From contig NZ_JAXHBQ010000001.1 of assembly GCF_042466115.1 (NCBI RefSeq), forward strand, positions 620,001 to 684,000: a DNA stretch of 64,000 nt. Reading direction: 5' to 3'. The notes under the pieces were generated by a model. That model searched no databases. It was not told the origin of the DNA and saw only the letters and a list, made by a program, of their open reading frames with translations. Of this stretch, positions 19,332 to 28,167 are shown piece after piece. The stretch's first letter is position 1; each line of letters opens with the position of its first letter. The DNA comes from SW4 sp042466115. GTDB lineage: Bacteria; Pseudomonadota; Alphaproteobacteria; Rhodobacterales; Rhodobacteraceae. Position numbers and translations under genes: made by a program.

Positions 19332-20620
19332 TCGGGAAGTGCGGGAAAGTGCAGCACCACCGTCGTCCCCGCCCCTTCGCGAGAGGTCAGATCAAGCCGC
19401 CCGCCTGATTGTTCGACAAACCCCTTGGCCATCGACAGCCCCAGCCCCGATCCTTTGCCAACCGGTTTCGTGGTAAAGAATGGCTCGAACACATGGGCCA
19501 TGTCGGCGCTGCTGATCCCGGTGCCATGGTCCTGCACCGTCAGGGTCACAGTTGGCACATCAAGCGCATCTGTGGTTTGCGCGAAAAAATGGACGATCCC
19601 GCCATCGGGCAAGGCATCGCGCGCATTCAAAACAAGGTTCAGCAAGACAGATTGCAGCTTGCCAACATCCACATTGATCTGCGCAAGGCCATCGGTGTGG
19701 CCGCGGGCCAACTGATGCCTTTCGCCCAAAAGGCGCATCACGAGGGGTGAAATGCCTTCGCATATCTCGCTGACAGTGGCTGGCCGCACGCTTAGGTTGG
19801 ATCTGCGCGAAAACGCCAGCAGTTGGCTGGTCAGGTCGGCGCCGCGTTGGGCCGCGGCCTCGGCCTCTTGCAACAATGCCTCGTGTTCCACCGGATCAGT
19901 GACATGACGGCGCAACTCGAGGTTCCCCAGAACAACGGTCAGCAAGTTGTTGAAATCATGGGCAACCCCACCCGTCAGCTGACCAATGGCGCGCTGTTTG
20001 TCCGCCGCGCGCTGGCCTTCGCGTGCGGCATCAAAACCTTTGCGGAACCGTCCGATCTCCAGGGTGCAGGACACCGTGTAGATGCACAGGGCCACCAAAG
20101 TTGTCGCGATAACCGCCACCTCGGCCATGTTGGCATTGCGACTGACCTCGACCCAGATCATCACGACCACCGCGATGCAAAGCGCCCAAAGATCGGTTGA
20201 AAACAACGTGGGCTCGCGCGCCCGCTGCGAAATGGTGTTCAGCGAAAGCGAAAAGAACAACGCCAGCCCGACAAACTGCGCACCCCTGTCAGGATGGGCA
20301 AACATGTAGATGCTGATCGACACCAGGGCCGCATGGGTCAGCGTGCCAAACACCACGACCGACACGAACCGCCACAGGCCCACTCGTGCCGGCAGGCGCC
20401 CCGTATAAAAGACCTGCACGGCAAAGCTCAGCTCGTAGCAAAGAATGATCACCATCAGCGATAGATCACCCATCAGCCAGCTGGCAATCGCCCCCGACAC
20501 GACAAGTATCGGAATGCGGAACCGCACTTCGGGATTGCTGAAACTGTCGACGCGTTTGATCGCCGTCAGGTCAAAGGGCAGGTCCGCGTCAGGGCGATTG
20601 AGGGGAACCTGCACCGTCAC
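19328..20620 (-). CDS. Membrane sensor histidine kinase, no receiver domain
   Basis: A 430-aa kinase. The N-terminal half has about five or six hydrophobic segments (residues about 35-190) without a recognisable sensor domain. The phosphoacceptor box is QLTGGVAHDFNNLLTVVLGN, followed by N, G1 (VQDHGTGI), F (FEPFFTTK) and G2 (GSGLGLSM) ATP-binding boxes. No response regulator is encoded nearby, so it is an orphan. The GTG start at 20620 lies just downstream of ispG (4-bp gap), so it may be co-transcribed with it. Signal unknown. Confidence 0.9.
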   Translation of the reverse strand: MTVQVPLNRPDADLPFDLTAIKRVDSFSNPEVRFRIPILVVSGAIASWLMGDLSLMVIILCYELSFAVQVFYTGRLPARVGLWRFVSVVVFGTLTHAALVSISIYMFAHPDRGAQFVGLALFFSLSLNTISQRAREPTLFSTDLWALCIAVVVMIWVEVSRNANMAEVAVIATTLVALCIYTVSCTLEIGRFRKGFDAAREGQRAADKQRAIGQLTGGVAHDFNNLLTVVLGNLELRRHVTDPVEHEALLQEAEAAAQRGADLTSQLLAFSRRSNLSVRPATVSEICEGISPLVMRLLGERHQLARGHTDGLAQINVDVGKLQSVLLNLVLNARDALPDGGIVHFFAQTTDALDVPTVTLTVQDHGTGISSADMAHVFEPFFTTKPVGKGSGLGLSMAKGFVEQSGGRLDLTSREGAGTTVVLHFPALPD

Positions 20621-20624
20621 GAAA

Positions 20625-21749
20625 TCAGGTCAGGGCCGTTTCATCAGCGGCGTCAATCTCGGCCGCGCGTTTTTCAACTTGTTCAACAATGTGTTCGACC
20701 ATCTGGTCGTTATCCAGCTTGTGGCTTTGCTTCCCCGCGAGATACACCATTCCAGACCCTGCACCGCCACCTGTAAAACCAACATCCGTCATCAGCGCCT
20801 CGCCGGGGCCGTTGACGACACAACCGATGATGCTCAGGCTCATCGGTGTTTTGATATGTTCTAGACGTTTTTCCAGTTTTTCAACTGTTTTGATCACATC
20901 AAAGCCCTGACGGGCGCAGGACGGGCAGGAAATGATGTTCACGCCGCGATGGCGCAGGCCCAGTGATTTCAGGATTTCAAAGCCGACTTTGACTTCTTCG
21001 ACCGGATCGGCGGACAGGCTGACGCGGATCGTGTCGCCAATCCCCATCCACAACAGATTGCCAAGGCCGATCGCCGATTTGATTGTGCCGCTGACCAGCC
21101 CGCCCGCTTCGGTTATCCCGAGATGGATCGGCGCATCGGTCGCTTCGGCCAGTTGTTGATAGGCGGCGGCCGACATGAACACATCGGACGCCTTCACGCT
21201 GATCTTGAAGTTGTGGAAATCGTTGTCTTGCAGGATACGGATATGTTCCAGCCCGCTTTCGACCATCGCATCAGGACAAGGTTCGCCATATTTTTCAAGC
21301 AGGTGGCGTTCAAGGCTGCCAGCATTGACCCCAATGCGGATAGAGCAATTGTGATCGCGCGCGGCCTGAATGACCTCTTTCACGCGGCTTTCGTCACCGA
21401 TGTTGCCGGGGTTGATACGCAGGCAGGCCGCACCCGCCTGCGCCGCCTCGATCCCGCGTTTATAATGGAAATGGATGTCGGCGACGATCGGCACGGGGCT
21501 TTCAGCGCAAATCTCCTTCAACGCCTTGCTGCTGGCCTCGTCGGGCACGGAAACCCGCACAATATCGGCCCCTGCCTCGGCCGCCGCCTGCACCTGCGCA
21601 ATCGTGCCCGCCACGTCCGTTGTCAGCGTGTTGGTCATGGTCTGCACCGCAATCGGGGCATCGCCGCCAACAGGCACATTCCCCACCATGATCTGGCGGC
21701 TTTTGCGGCGGTAGATATTGCGCCACGGGCGGATGTGGTTCAGGGACAT
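20625..21749 (-). CDS. ispG: 4-hydroxy-3-methylbut-2-en-1-yl diphosphate synthase (IspG)
   Basis: A 374-aa [4Fe-4S] enzyme of the MEP isoprenoid pathway, converting MEcPP to HMBPP. The N-terminal TIM barrel carries IAVQTMTNT and ADIHFHY; cluster cysteines are in SCPSCARQ and IGCVVNGPGEA, in the usual order and spacing. Full length is typical. The source of electrons (flavodoxin or ferredoxin) is not nearby. It lies 78 bp downstream of the RodZ-like gene on the same strand. Confidence 0.97.
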   Translation of the reverse strand: MSLNHIRPWRNIYRRKSRQIMVGNVPVGGDAPIAVQTMTNTLTTDVAGTIAQVQAAAEAGADIVRVSVPDEASSKALKEICAESPVPIVADIHFHYKRGIEAAQAGAACLRINPGNIGDESRVKEVIQAARDHNCSIRIGVNAGSLERHLLEKYGEPCPDAMVESGLEHIRILQDNDFHNFKISVKASDVFMSAAAYQQLAEATDAPIHLGITEAGGLVSGTIKSAIGLGNLLWMGIGDTIRVSLSADPVEEVKVGFEILKSLGLRHRGVNIISCPSCARQGFDVIKTVEKLEKRLEHIKTPMSLSIIGCVVNGPGEALMTDVGFTGGGAGSGMVYLAGKQSHKLDNDQMVEHIVEQVEKRAAEIDAADETALT

Positions 21750-21827
21750 TGCGCGGCCTTTGACTGTTTGCAGCCCACTACCTAAGGCGCAACCGCGCGA
21801 TGGGCAACGGGGCGCGACACTTGGCCG

Positions 21828-23039
21828 TTACTGGGCGATTTGGACTTGGGCCACGTTCACGACAGTGGCCAGATCGTTGTCGGCGCTGATATCCGCAACC
21901 GCATAGGTTTCGGTCAGGCTATCGACCGACAGGGCGACATTGGAACTGACCGATCCGCGCGGGCCAACGGGGCCATAATGCGTGCCATTCATCGCGAAAT
22001 AGACGGCGCCGCTTTCGCCAATGCGCAGGGTCGCTGGATCTTCGGTTTGTGGCACATCATAGGTGTCACCGGCGTTCATGATCGATTCAAAGATCACCGT
22101 GCCATCAGCGGCCCGCACCCGCACCCACGCGGGGCGCACCGCAACCAGTTGCACACCGGGGGCGGCCTCTTCGGTGACTTGGACACCTGCGGTCACGACC
22201 CCTTCGGGGCCGATGTCACGCGGGTCGGCACCAGCCACGAGTGTTTCGCTGTCCACATCGGCAAAGGTTCCAATCGAGGACGGGTCAAGTGATGCAATCG
22301 GTGCATCACGCGATTCCATCACAGGCACATCCAGTGCCTGGGGGCGATACAAGCGATCCAGCGCATCCGCAGATGGCAGCGCAATATCGGCAACCTGATC
22401 CATCGGTGCGGCAATTGACGGGCCTTCGTCGCCGCCGGCACCGGCCAGCGGATCAACTTCGGCAATCACGACGGGCGCGTTTTCGACGGGGGCCAGTTGC
22501 ACGCGCTGCACTTCCTGCAGCACCGAATAGCCGCCATAGCCCAAGCCACCGATCAGCGCCACAAGCACTAGCACGGACCCGATAGCACCCGGTTCAATGC
22601 GGGAAAACATCGCCTCGCCCGCCGGAATGAACGGGGTGGCTGGCGCGGCGAAAATGTCCTTTTCGGCGCGGTTCAAGCGGTCTTCGCGGGTGGGTTTGAC
22701 GGATGACGCATCCGCCGACATGCCGTGCGCCGTGGCAAAGCCGCTTTCGCCGCAGAACGTGTCAAACGCCCAGTCGGGATCCATGTTCAGGTAACGGGCG
22801 TAGGAGCGCACATATCCGGCGATGAAACCGGGTGTGTCGAATGCCGTTGGGTCAGCGTTTTCAATGGCGGCGATATAGGCTGCCTTGATTTTCAGCTCGC
22901 GCTGCACGTCCAGCAGGGATTTCCCCATGGTCGCGCGTTCGCCGCGCATCAGGTCGCCAAGCCGCAAGTCAAAGGCGTCAAATCCTTTGGATTCAACTTC
23001 TTCAATCGCTTTATTGCGTCTGAAGCCTCTGCGGATCAT
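21828..23039 (-). CDS. RodZ-like helix-turn-helix membrane protein (DUF4115)
   Basis: A 403-aa protein: an N-terminal XRE-like HTH (about residues 20-95, GDLMRGERATMGKSLLDVQRE), a single transmembrane helix (about 145-170, GAIGSVLVLVALIGGLGYGGYSV), a Pro/Ala/Asp-rich linker and a C-terminal DUF4115 beta domain (PAWVRVRAADGTVIFE). RodZ couples MreB to the elongation machinery and this architecture matches, although ownership of the rod-shape role is inferred. ATG 23039 (MIRRGF) is preferred to a TTG 18 bp upstream. It lies upstream of ispG, an order seen in related bacteria. Confidence 0.88.
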   Translation of the reverse strand: MIRRGFRRNKAIEEVESKGFDAFDLRLGDLMRGERATMGKSLLDVQRELKIKAAYIAAIENADPTAFDTPGFIAGYVRSYARYLNMDPDWAFDTFCGESGFATAHGMSADASSVKPTREDRLNRAEKDIFAAPATPFIPAGEAMFSRIEPGAIGSVLVLVALIGGLGYGGYSVLQEVQRVQLAPVENAPVVIAEVDPLAGAGGDEGPSIAAPMDQVADIALPSADALDRLYRPQALDVPVMESRDAPIASLDPSSIGTFADVDSETLVAGADPRDIGPEGVVTAGVQVTEEAAPGVQLVAVRPAWVRVRAADGTVIFESIMNAGDTYDVPQTEDPATLRIGESGAVYFAMNGTHYGPVGPRGSVSSNVALSVDSLTETYAVADISADNDLATVVNVAQVQIAQ

Positions 23040-23154
23040 GCGCCGGTCCCGTTCCAATCTGCCCCATTCGTTGCAGAATCGAATCGACTGGATTCTGCGA
23101 CTTATTGACCATTCTTAACATAGCCTTAGTCTTTGTGCACCTGCAGAAGACTCT

Positions 23155-24378
23155 TTAGCCTGCAAGCTCGGCGCGATTCAGCGCACAATGCGACCAAAGA
23201 CCGTCCAGCGCTGTAACCAGTGCATCCAGCTCGCGCGGGCCATGCACGGGGCTTGGCGTAAAGCGCAGACGTTCGGTGCCGCGCGGCACCGTGGGGAAGT
23301 TGATCGGCTGCACGTAAATCCCGTGCATTTCCAACAACATATCCGACAATTTCTTGGTATGGATCGGGTCGCCCACGATCAAAGGAACGATGTGGCTGCC
23401 GTGATCAATGATCGGCAGGCCCAGCCCCTTGAGGCGCATTTTCAGCACCTTTGCCTGTTGCTGATGCTGGTCGCGCAACCCCTGATCCTGCTTGAGGTGC
23501 GCCACTGACGCTGCGGCACCTGCCGCCACAGCGGGCGGCAAGGACGTGGTGAATATGAACCCCGGCGCGTAGGAGCGCACCGCATCGGCCATCTTTGCGC
23601 TGGTGGCGATATAGCCGCCCATCACGCCAAAAGCCTTGCCCAGGGTGCCGTTGATGATGTCGATCCGGTCGGACAAACCATCGCGTTCGGCCACACCGCC
23701 ACCGCGCGGACCATACATGCCAACGGCGTGCACTTCGTCCAGATAGGTCAGCGCGCCGTATTCATCGGCGATGTCACAGATTTCGGCAATCGGGCCAAAG
23801 TCGCCATCCATCGAATAGATCGATTCAAAGGCGATCAGCTTGGGCACTTCGGGCGGCAGCGCGGCCAGTTGCGCGCGCAGATCGTCCAGATCGTTATGTT
23901 TGAAAATCCGCTTGGCCCCGCCGTTGCGGCGAATCCCTTCGATCATTGACGCGTGGTTCAGGCTGTCAGACAGGATCACAAGCCCCGGAAACAGGCGCGG
24001 CAGGGTCGAAAGCGTGGCGTCATTGGCGATATAGGCGCTGGTGAACAACAGCGCGGCCTCCTTGCCATGCAGGTCGGCCAGCTCGCCCTCAAGGCGTTTG
24101 TGATAGACGGTCGTGCCGGAAATGTTGCGGGTGCCACCTGATCCCGCACCTGTGGCGTCAAGTGCTTCGTGCATGGCCGCCAGCACCTTGGGGTGCTGCC
24201 CCATCCCCAGATAATCATTGCCGCACCAGACGGTGATCGGCTGCTCGCTGCCATCGGCCTTGCGCCAGATCGCGTGGGGAAACTGGCCATTTTGGCGTTC
24301 GATATCAATGAACGTGCGATAACGCCCTTCCAGATGAAGGCGGGCGATGGCAGCATCAAGTTGCGCGTCAAAATCCAA
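23155..24378 (-). CDS. hemA: 5-aminolevulinate synthase
   Basis: ALAS, the first step of the C4 haem and tetrapyrrole pathway: glycine + succinyl-CoA to 5-aminolevulinate with PLP. With TTG 24378 as start the protein is 407 aa and the Schiff-base lysine (NGTLGKAFG) is K248, the number used for Rhodobacter ALAS; a GGAAACG ribosome site precedes it. A GTG 24 bp upstream is an alternative start. Other motifs: ERQNGQFPHA, GSGGTRNISGT (glycine-rich), DEVHAVGMYG. Divergent from an M20 peptidase across a heavily structured 290-bp gap. Confidence 0.95.
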   Translation of the reverse strand: MDFDAQLDAAIARLHLEGRYRTFIDIERQNGQFPHAIWRKADGSEQPITVWCGNDYLGMGQHPKVLAAMHEALDATGAGSGGTRNISGTTVYHKRLEGELADLHGKEAALLFTSAYIANDATLSTLPRLFPGLVILSDSLNHASMIEGIRRNGGAKRIFKHNDLDDLRAQLAALPPEVPKLIAFESIYSMDGDFGPIAEICDIADEYGALTYLDEVHAVGMYGPRGGGVAERDGLSDRIDIINGTLGKAFGVMGGYIATSAKMADAVRSYAPGFIFTTSLPPAVAAGAAASVAHLKQDQGLRDQHQQQAKVLKMRLKGLGLPIIDHGSHIVPLIVGDPIHTKKLSDMLLEMHGIYVQPINFPTVPRGTERLRFTPSPVHGPRELDALVTALDGLWSHCALNRAELAG

Positions 24379-24510
24379 GGTCGTTTCCAATTCTTGCAGC
24401 ACGCGCGACAGGTGCCGCGCAGATTGGTCCTGTGGGTGATATAGAATCCTGCCCTGTCGGGCAACACGTTACAAATTGCCGCTCCTTGGAGGGCCTACCT
24501 TTCATAGGAA

Positions 24511-24587
24511 GGACAGCCCCCGACCGCGGGTGGGGGTGAAGCCCCCGCCCATGGGGGCGGTCGGGGGCTGTCCGGCGGTGCCGGACA
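24511..24587. repeat. Nested inverted repeats in the hemA/M20 divergent region
   Basis: A perfect 16-bp inverted repeat (24511-24526 with 24558-24573) encloses a second hairpin (GGGTGGGGG 24528-24536 with CCCCCGCCC 24542-24550, loop TGAAG). It overlaps a third: TGTCCGGC 24569-24576 with GCCGGACA 24580-24587. No protein frame of note crosses it and it has no U-tract on either side. The remainder of the gap, 24379-24510 and 24588-24668, shows no gene. Confidence 0.85.
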
Positions 24588-24668
24588 AGTCAAACGCAAC
24601 CCGCAACACTGGACACGCCACCGCCATACGATAGGGTCGCGCCAAACCCAAACTGCCGGAGGCACCCC

Positions 24669-26042
24669 ATGTCCCTAACCCCCGTACTGTCGCGCATCGA
24701 CGCCGATCTTGACGCCGCCCTTGACCGCCTGATGGATTTCCTGCGCCTGCAATCCATCAGCACCGATCCGGCCTTCAAGGCAGACGTGGACAAGGCCGCC
24801 GACTGGCTCGTGGCCGACCTGCAATCGCTGGGCGTGGATGTGACCAAACACAAGACGCCGGGGCACCCGATGGTCGTCGGCCACCTTGACGGTGACGGGC
24901 CGCACCTGCTGTTTTATGGCCATTACGATGTGCAACCTGTTGATCCGCTTGACCTTTGGGATACGCCACCGTTCGAGCCGCAAATCGCCGACACGCCCAA
25001 TGGCAAAGTCATCCGCGGGCGCGGCGCATCCGATGACAAGGGCCAGTTGATGACCTTTGTCGAGGCCTGCCGCGCGTGGAAGGCCGTGCATGGCACCCTG
25101 CCCTGCAAGCTGACCTTCCTGTTCGAGGGCGAGGAAGAATCCGGCTCGCCTTCGCTGATCCCCTTCATGGAGGCGCACAAAGACGAACTTACCTGCGATC
25201 TGGCGCTGATCTGCGACACCAGCATGGTCGCCGCCGGTGTGCCATCCATTGCCAGCCAGTTGCGCGGGATGCTCAAGGACGAATTCACCCTGCACGGCCC
25301 CGCGATGGACCTGCATTCGGGCCATTACGGCGGCCCCGCCGTGAACCCGCTGCGCGAAATCAGCCGGATTATCGCCAGTTTCCACGATGATACGGGCCGC
25401 GTGACGGTGGACGGGTTCTATGAGGGCGTGATCGAGATTGGCGACAACCTGAAGCGCCAGTGGCAAAACAGCGGCTTTGACGAGGCCGATTATCTGGCCA
25501 ATGCCGGCCTGACCCAAGCCAGCGGCGAGGCGGGATATTCCACGCTGGAACAACAATGGGCACGCCCCACATTGGAAATCAACGGGCTGTGGGGCGGTTA
25601 TCAGGGGGCTGGATCAAAAACCGTGATTCCGGCGCAGGCCCATTGCAAGATCACCTGCCGCCTTGTGGGCGACATGGACCCGGACAAACTGCGTGACAAG
25701 GTACGCGCCCATGTGAGCGGCCAATTGCGCCCCGACACCCGCGTCACATGGGACAACGATCTGGAAGGATCAAAGGCCGCCGTGATGAACACCGACCGCC
25801 CCGAATTCGAGGCCGCCCGCCAGGCGCTGTCGGATGAATGGAACCGCGAGGCCGTGTTCAGCGGCATGGGCGGGTCGATCCCGATTGCCGGATTCTTCAA
25901 GGATATCCTTGGCATGGACGCGATGCTGGTCGGCTATGCCCAAGAGGACGACCGCATTCACAGCCCGAACGAAAAGTATGATTTGCAAAGTTTCCACAAG
26001 GGCATCCGCAGCTGGGCGCGCATTCTGGACGCCCTGGCGTGA
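24669..26042 (+). CDS. M20/M25/M40 family metallopeptidase (dipeptidase-like)
   Basis: A 457-aa di-zinc exopeptidase. Metal ligand motifs: GHYDVQP (first His and Asp), RGASDDKGQ (bridging Asp), FEGEEESGS (catalytic Glu pair), then a dimerisation lid with a Gly-rich stretch, and a final His near HSPNEKYD. Length and layout match the ArgE/DapE/CNDP-like group that hydrolyses dipeptides or acylated amino acids; exact substrate unknown. The conserved HSGHYGG is also present. The 3' end overlaps the S41 protease by 4 bp (GTGA), implying coupled translation. Confidence 0.93.
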   Translation: MSLTPVLSRIDADLDAALDRLMDFLRLQSISTDPAFKADVDKAADWLVADLQSLGVDVTKHKTPGHPMVVGHLDGDGPHLLFYGHYDVQPVDPLDLWDTPPFEPQIADTPNGKVIRGRGASDDKGQLMTFVEACRAWKAVHGTLPCKLTFLFEGEEESGSPSLIPFMEAHKDELTCDLALICDTSMVAAGVPSIASQLRGMLKDEFTLHGPAMDLHSGHYGGPAVNPLREISRIIASFHDDTGRVTVDGFYEGVIEIGDNLKRQWQNSGFDEADYLANAGLTQASGEAGYSTLEQQWARPTLEINGLWGGYQGAGSKTVIPAQAHCKITCRLVGDMDPDKLRDKVRAHVSGQLRPDTRVTWDNDLEGSKAAVMNTDRPEFEAARQALSDEWNREAVFSGMGGSIPIAGFFKDILGMDAMLVGYAQEDDRIHSPNEKYDLQSFHKGIRSWARILDALA

Positions 26043-27346
26043 TCAAGCGGGCTCTGAACTGGGCGTTCTGGGGCATCGGCACGCTGGTGGCGCTGGTGGC
26101 GCTAAGCTGGCCGGTGTTCATGCCCGACCGCGCGGCGCGTGGATTGTGGGCAACGGACGGTTACGGGTTGGTGCTCGATATCGGGCCGTTCGGGCTGAAT
26201 GTCTATGAGGTGAACAGCGCCACATGCCTGCTGTATCTGTCCGGTCCGGCCCATTCGCTTGCGCTGCGCGCGCTGGCGGACGCGGATTTCAGCGCCAATG
26301 ACGGCGTGCTGACAATTAACGTGCAAGGCACCATCAATCCGATCACCGCCACGCCCATCGCCGCCCTGCCCGATCATTGCGGCACCACCCCGCAACCGGG
26401 CACCCCGCGCGAAAACTTTGACGCGCTTTGGACGGTCATGAACGAAAACTACGCCTTCTTTGACCTGCACGGGGTCGACTGGGCCGCGCGCTATGACCAG
26501 TTCGCGCCGCAGTTCACCGACGATCTGGACCTTGCTGCGACATTTGATCTGATGACGCAGGTGCTGTCGCCGTTGGACGACGGGCATACCTATATCATAT
26601 CGCAATCGCTGTCGCGCGGGTTCAGCCCTGCAACCCACGTGGATTGGGCCGAGGAGCGCAGCGAATTTCTGGACGTTGCGCGCGCGCGCGGATTGAACAG
26701 CGTTGAAAACACCGGGCTGGAATATGCCATTCTGGAGGGCAATATCGGCTATGTCCTGATCCGGCATATGGGCGCGAACCCGGGGCTGCTGGGATCCGAG
26801 GACGGGCTGGCAGGTGACGGCTTTGCCGAGGTCGCTTTGGCTTTGGAAAACACCGATGCCATCGTGATTGACGCGCGCCTGAACCCCGGCGGGTCAGATG
26901 GTGTGGGCCTTGCCTACGGCGCATTTTTCGCGACCGAACCGGTGCTGTGCTGCACCAAGGTCACGCGCACCGCCAGTGGATACAGCGACCCGTTCACCAT
27001 CACCGTGACACCTGCGGGGCCGCGCGCCCTGACCCAGCCTGTGATCCTGCTGACCAGCGGTTATACCGCCAGTGCCGCCGAAATTTTCACCATGGCGATG
27101 CGGGAATTGCCGCAGGTCACGGTTGTGGGCGAACCGACCGCAGGCGGGCATTCCGACATCATGGAAGCGCAGCTACCCAACGGATTCGTGCTTGGCTTTT
27201 CGCACCAGCGTTATTTCGCGGCCGACGGGAGCCTGTTTGAACGGGTCGGCGTGCCGCCTGATGTGGTGTCGCCGTTCAATGTGGCGGCCATGCTTGCGGG
27301 CGATGATCCGCAACTGGATGCCGTGCTGACGGACCTGCGCAACTAG
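26039..27346 (+). CDS. S41 family peptidase (tail-specific protease-like)
   Basis: A 435-aa protein with an N-terminal transmembrane or signal segment (about residues 8-28) and an S41 catalytic domain (about 215-420). The nucleophile Ser is in LLTSGYTASAAEIF, followed by GEPTAGGHSDIM. No PDZ domain of the usual CtpA kind is evident; the N-terminal half resembles the tricorn/peptidase S41 accessory region. The start GTG 26039 is inside the M20 gene stop. Probably periplasmic. The stop codon interlocks with the small convergent gene at 27343. Confidence 0.9.
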   Translation: MIKRALNWAFWGIGTLVALVALSWPVFMPDRAARGLWATDGYGLVLDIGPFGLNVYEVNSATCLLYLSGPAHSLALRALADADFSANDGVLTINVQGTINPITATPIAALPDHCGTTPQPGTPRENFDALWTVMNENYAFFDLHGVDWAARYDQFAPQFTDDLDLAATFDLMTQVLSPLDDGHTYIISQSLSRGFSPATHVDWAEERSEFLDVARARGLNSVENTGLEYAILEGNIGYVLIRHMGANPGLLGSEDGLAGDGFAEVALALENTDAIVIDARLNPGGSDGVGLAYGAFFATEPVLCCTKVTRTASGYSDPFTITVTPAGPRALTQPVILLTSGYTASAAEIFTMAMRELPQVTVVGEPTAGGHSDIMEAQLPNGFVLGFSHQRYFAADGSLFERVGVPPDVVSPFNVAAMLAGDDPQLDAVLTDLRN

Positions 27347-27561
27347 GCCTTCACTGCCGCGCGCGCCACCTTGGCCAGCAGCAACAGCCACGGCGCGGCG
27401 TGCATCAGGAAATCAAAGATGTCGACGGGCCGGCTAAGCGTGCCCGCGAACAACATCTTCAGCTTTTCCCAGATATGCGGTTCGGGAAAGAACGGCGCAA
27501 GACCAAGGGTAAGTGCGGCGAGGATCGCAAGGTTCCACGGGATCTGATCTAGGAAATGCAT
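27343..27561 (-). CDS. Small membrane protein, RND-transporter-annotated family
   Basis: A 72-aa protein with two hydrophobic segments (PWNLAILAALTLGLAPFFP and LMHAAPWLLLLAKV) around a conserved central loop (PHIWEKLKMLFAGTLSRP). Similar small proteins are often labelled RND transporter in databases, but nothing here supports transport. ATG 27561 (MHFLDQ) is preferred; longer versions reach upstream without homology-like character. Overlaps the S41 stop by 4 bp. Confidence 0.72.
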   Translation of the reverse strand: MHFLDQIPWNLAILAALTLGLAPFFPEPHIWEKLKMLFAGTLSRPVDIFDFLMHAAPWLLLLAKVARAAVKA

Positions 27562-27652
27562 GGTCTGCCCTTTCGTTTCCCATGACATAAGGGCAGTGGC
27601 ACGGATAATCCATGCCGAAATTGGAATATGTTGTCGCATGCTCTAAACCCCA

Positions 27653-27716
27653 GCACGGAATCAAGCCGCAGGCGCCGTGCATCGACAGGCCGCCCCGCCG
27701 GGCTGGCGATGCACGG
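27653..27716. repeat. Palindromic intergenic element, copy B
   Basis: Positions 27653-27680 match 9381-9408 at 26 of 28 bases. Here the conserved block itself folds (GCACGG with CCGTGC), and a longer perfect 10-bp stem joins CCGTGCATCG (27675-27684) to CGATGCACGG (27707-27716). It lies between the small membrane gene and the tRNA-Asp pair. Confidence 0.55.
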
Positions 27717-27758
27717 TGCGTGTCGCAATCCATGTAACACCATCAATCAAAGGAAAAG

Positions 27759-27835
27759 TGGCGCGGTTGACGGGGCTCGAACCCGCGACCTCCGGCGTGA
27801 CAGGCCGGCACTCTAACCAGCTGAGCTACAACCGC
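27759..27835 (-). tRNA. tRNA-Asp (GTC)
   Basis: Reverse-strand cloverleaf of 77 nt with encoded CCA. The acceptor GCGGTTG pairs with CAACCGC, the anticodon loop CTGTCAC gives GTC, and the T-arm is GCGGG-TTCGAGC-CCCGT. The D-loop reads CAGCTGGTTAG, one base different from the neighbouring copy at 27868. Confidence 0.97.
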
Positions 27836-27867
27836 GCATCACGCATCGGACATGTCAGGGGGCAGTG

Positions 27868-27944
27868 TGGCGCGGTTGACGGGGCTCGAACCCGCGACCT
27901 CCGGCGTGACAGGCCGGCACTCTAACCAACTGAGCTACAACCGC
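27868..27944 (-). tRNA. tRNA-Asp (GTC), second copy
   Basis: 77 nt with encoded CCA, anticodon GTC. Identical to the copy at 27759 except for one D-loop base (CAGTTGGTTAG). The two are 32 bp apart, a tandem duplication probably transcribed together; this one is the upstream copy. Confidence 0.97.
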
Positions 27945-28167
27945 TCACTGCCCGCCCAAGGGTGTCCTCAAGCGTGACCTGCCTTCTAGGATGCACCTTG
28001 CACCCCGTCAAGCGCGAAGCGCACCAAAACATCGGCATTTTTCTTAGCCCGTCACCACAGCCCCTGACCCACATTTCATTGAGTGCAAAAAACCTTTGAA
28101 TTGCAGCACGTTCTGCGCCATCTTGCATGTTGTCGCACGACAAATGCCACCCTGGGGAGGGTCACGA

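Noticed and set aside
27434..27733. Minus-strand frame of 99 codons near the tRNA-Asp pair
   Set aside because: It crosses the palindromic element and overlaps the real 72-aa membrane gene in another frame; Cys/His-rich composition looks random.
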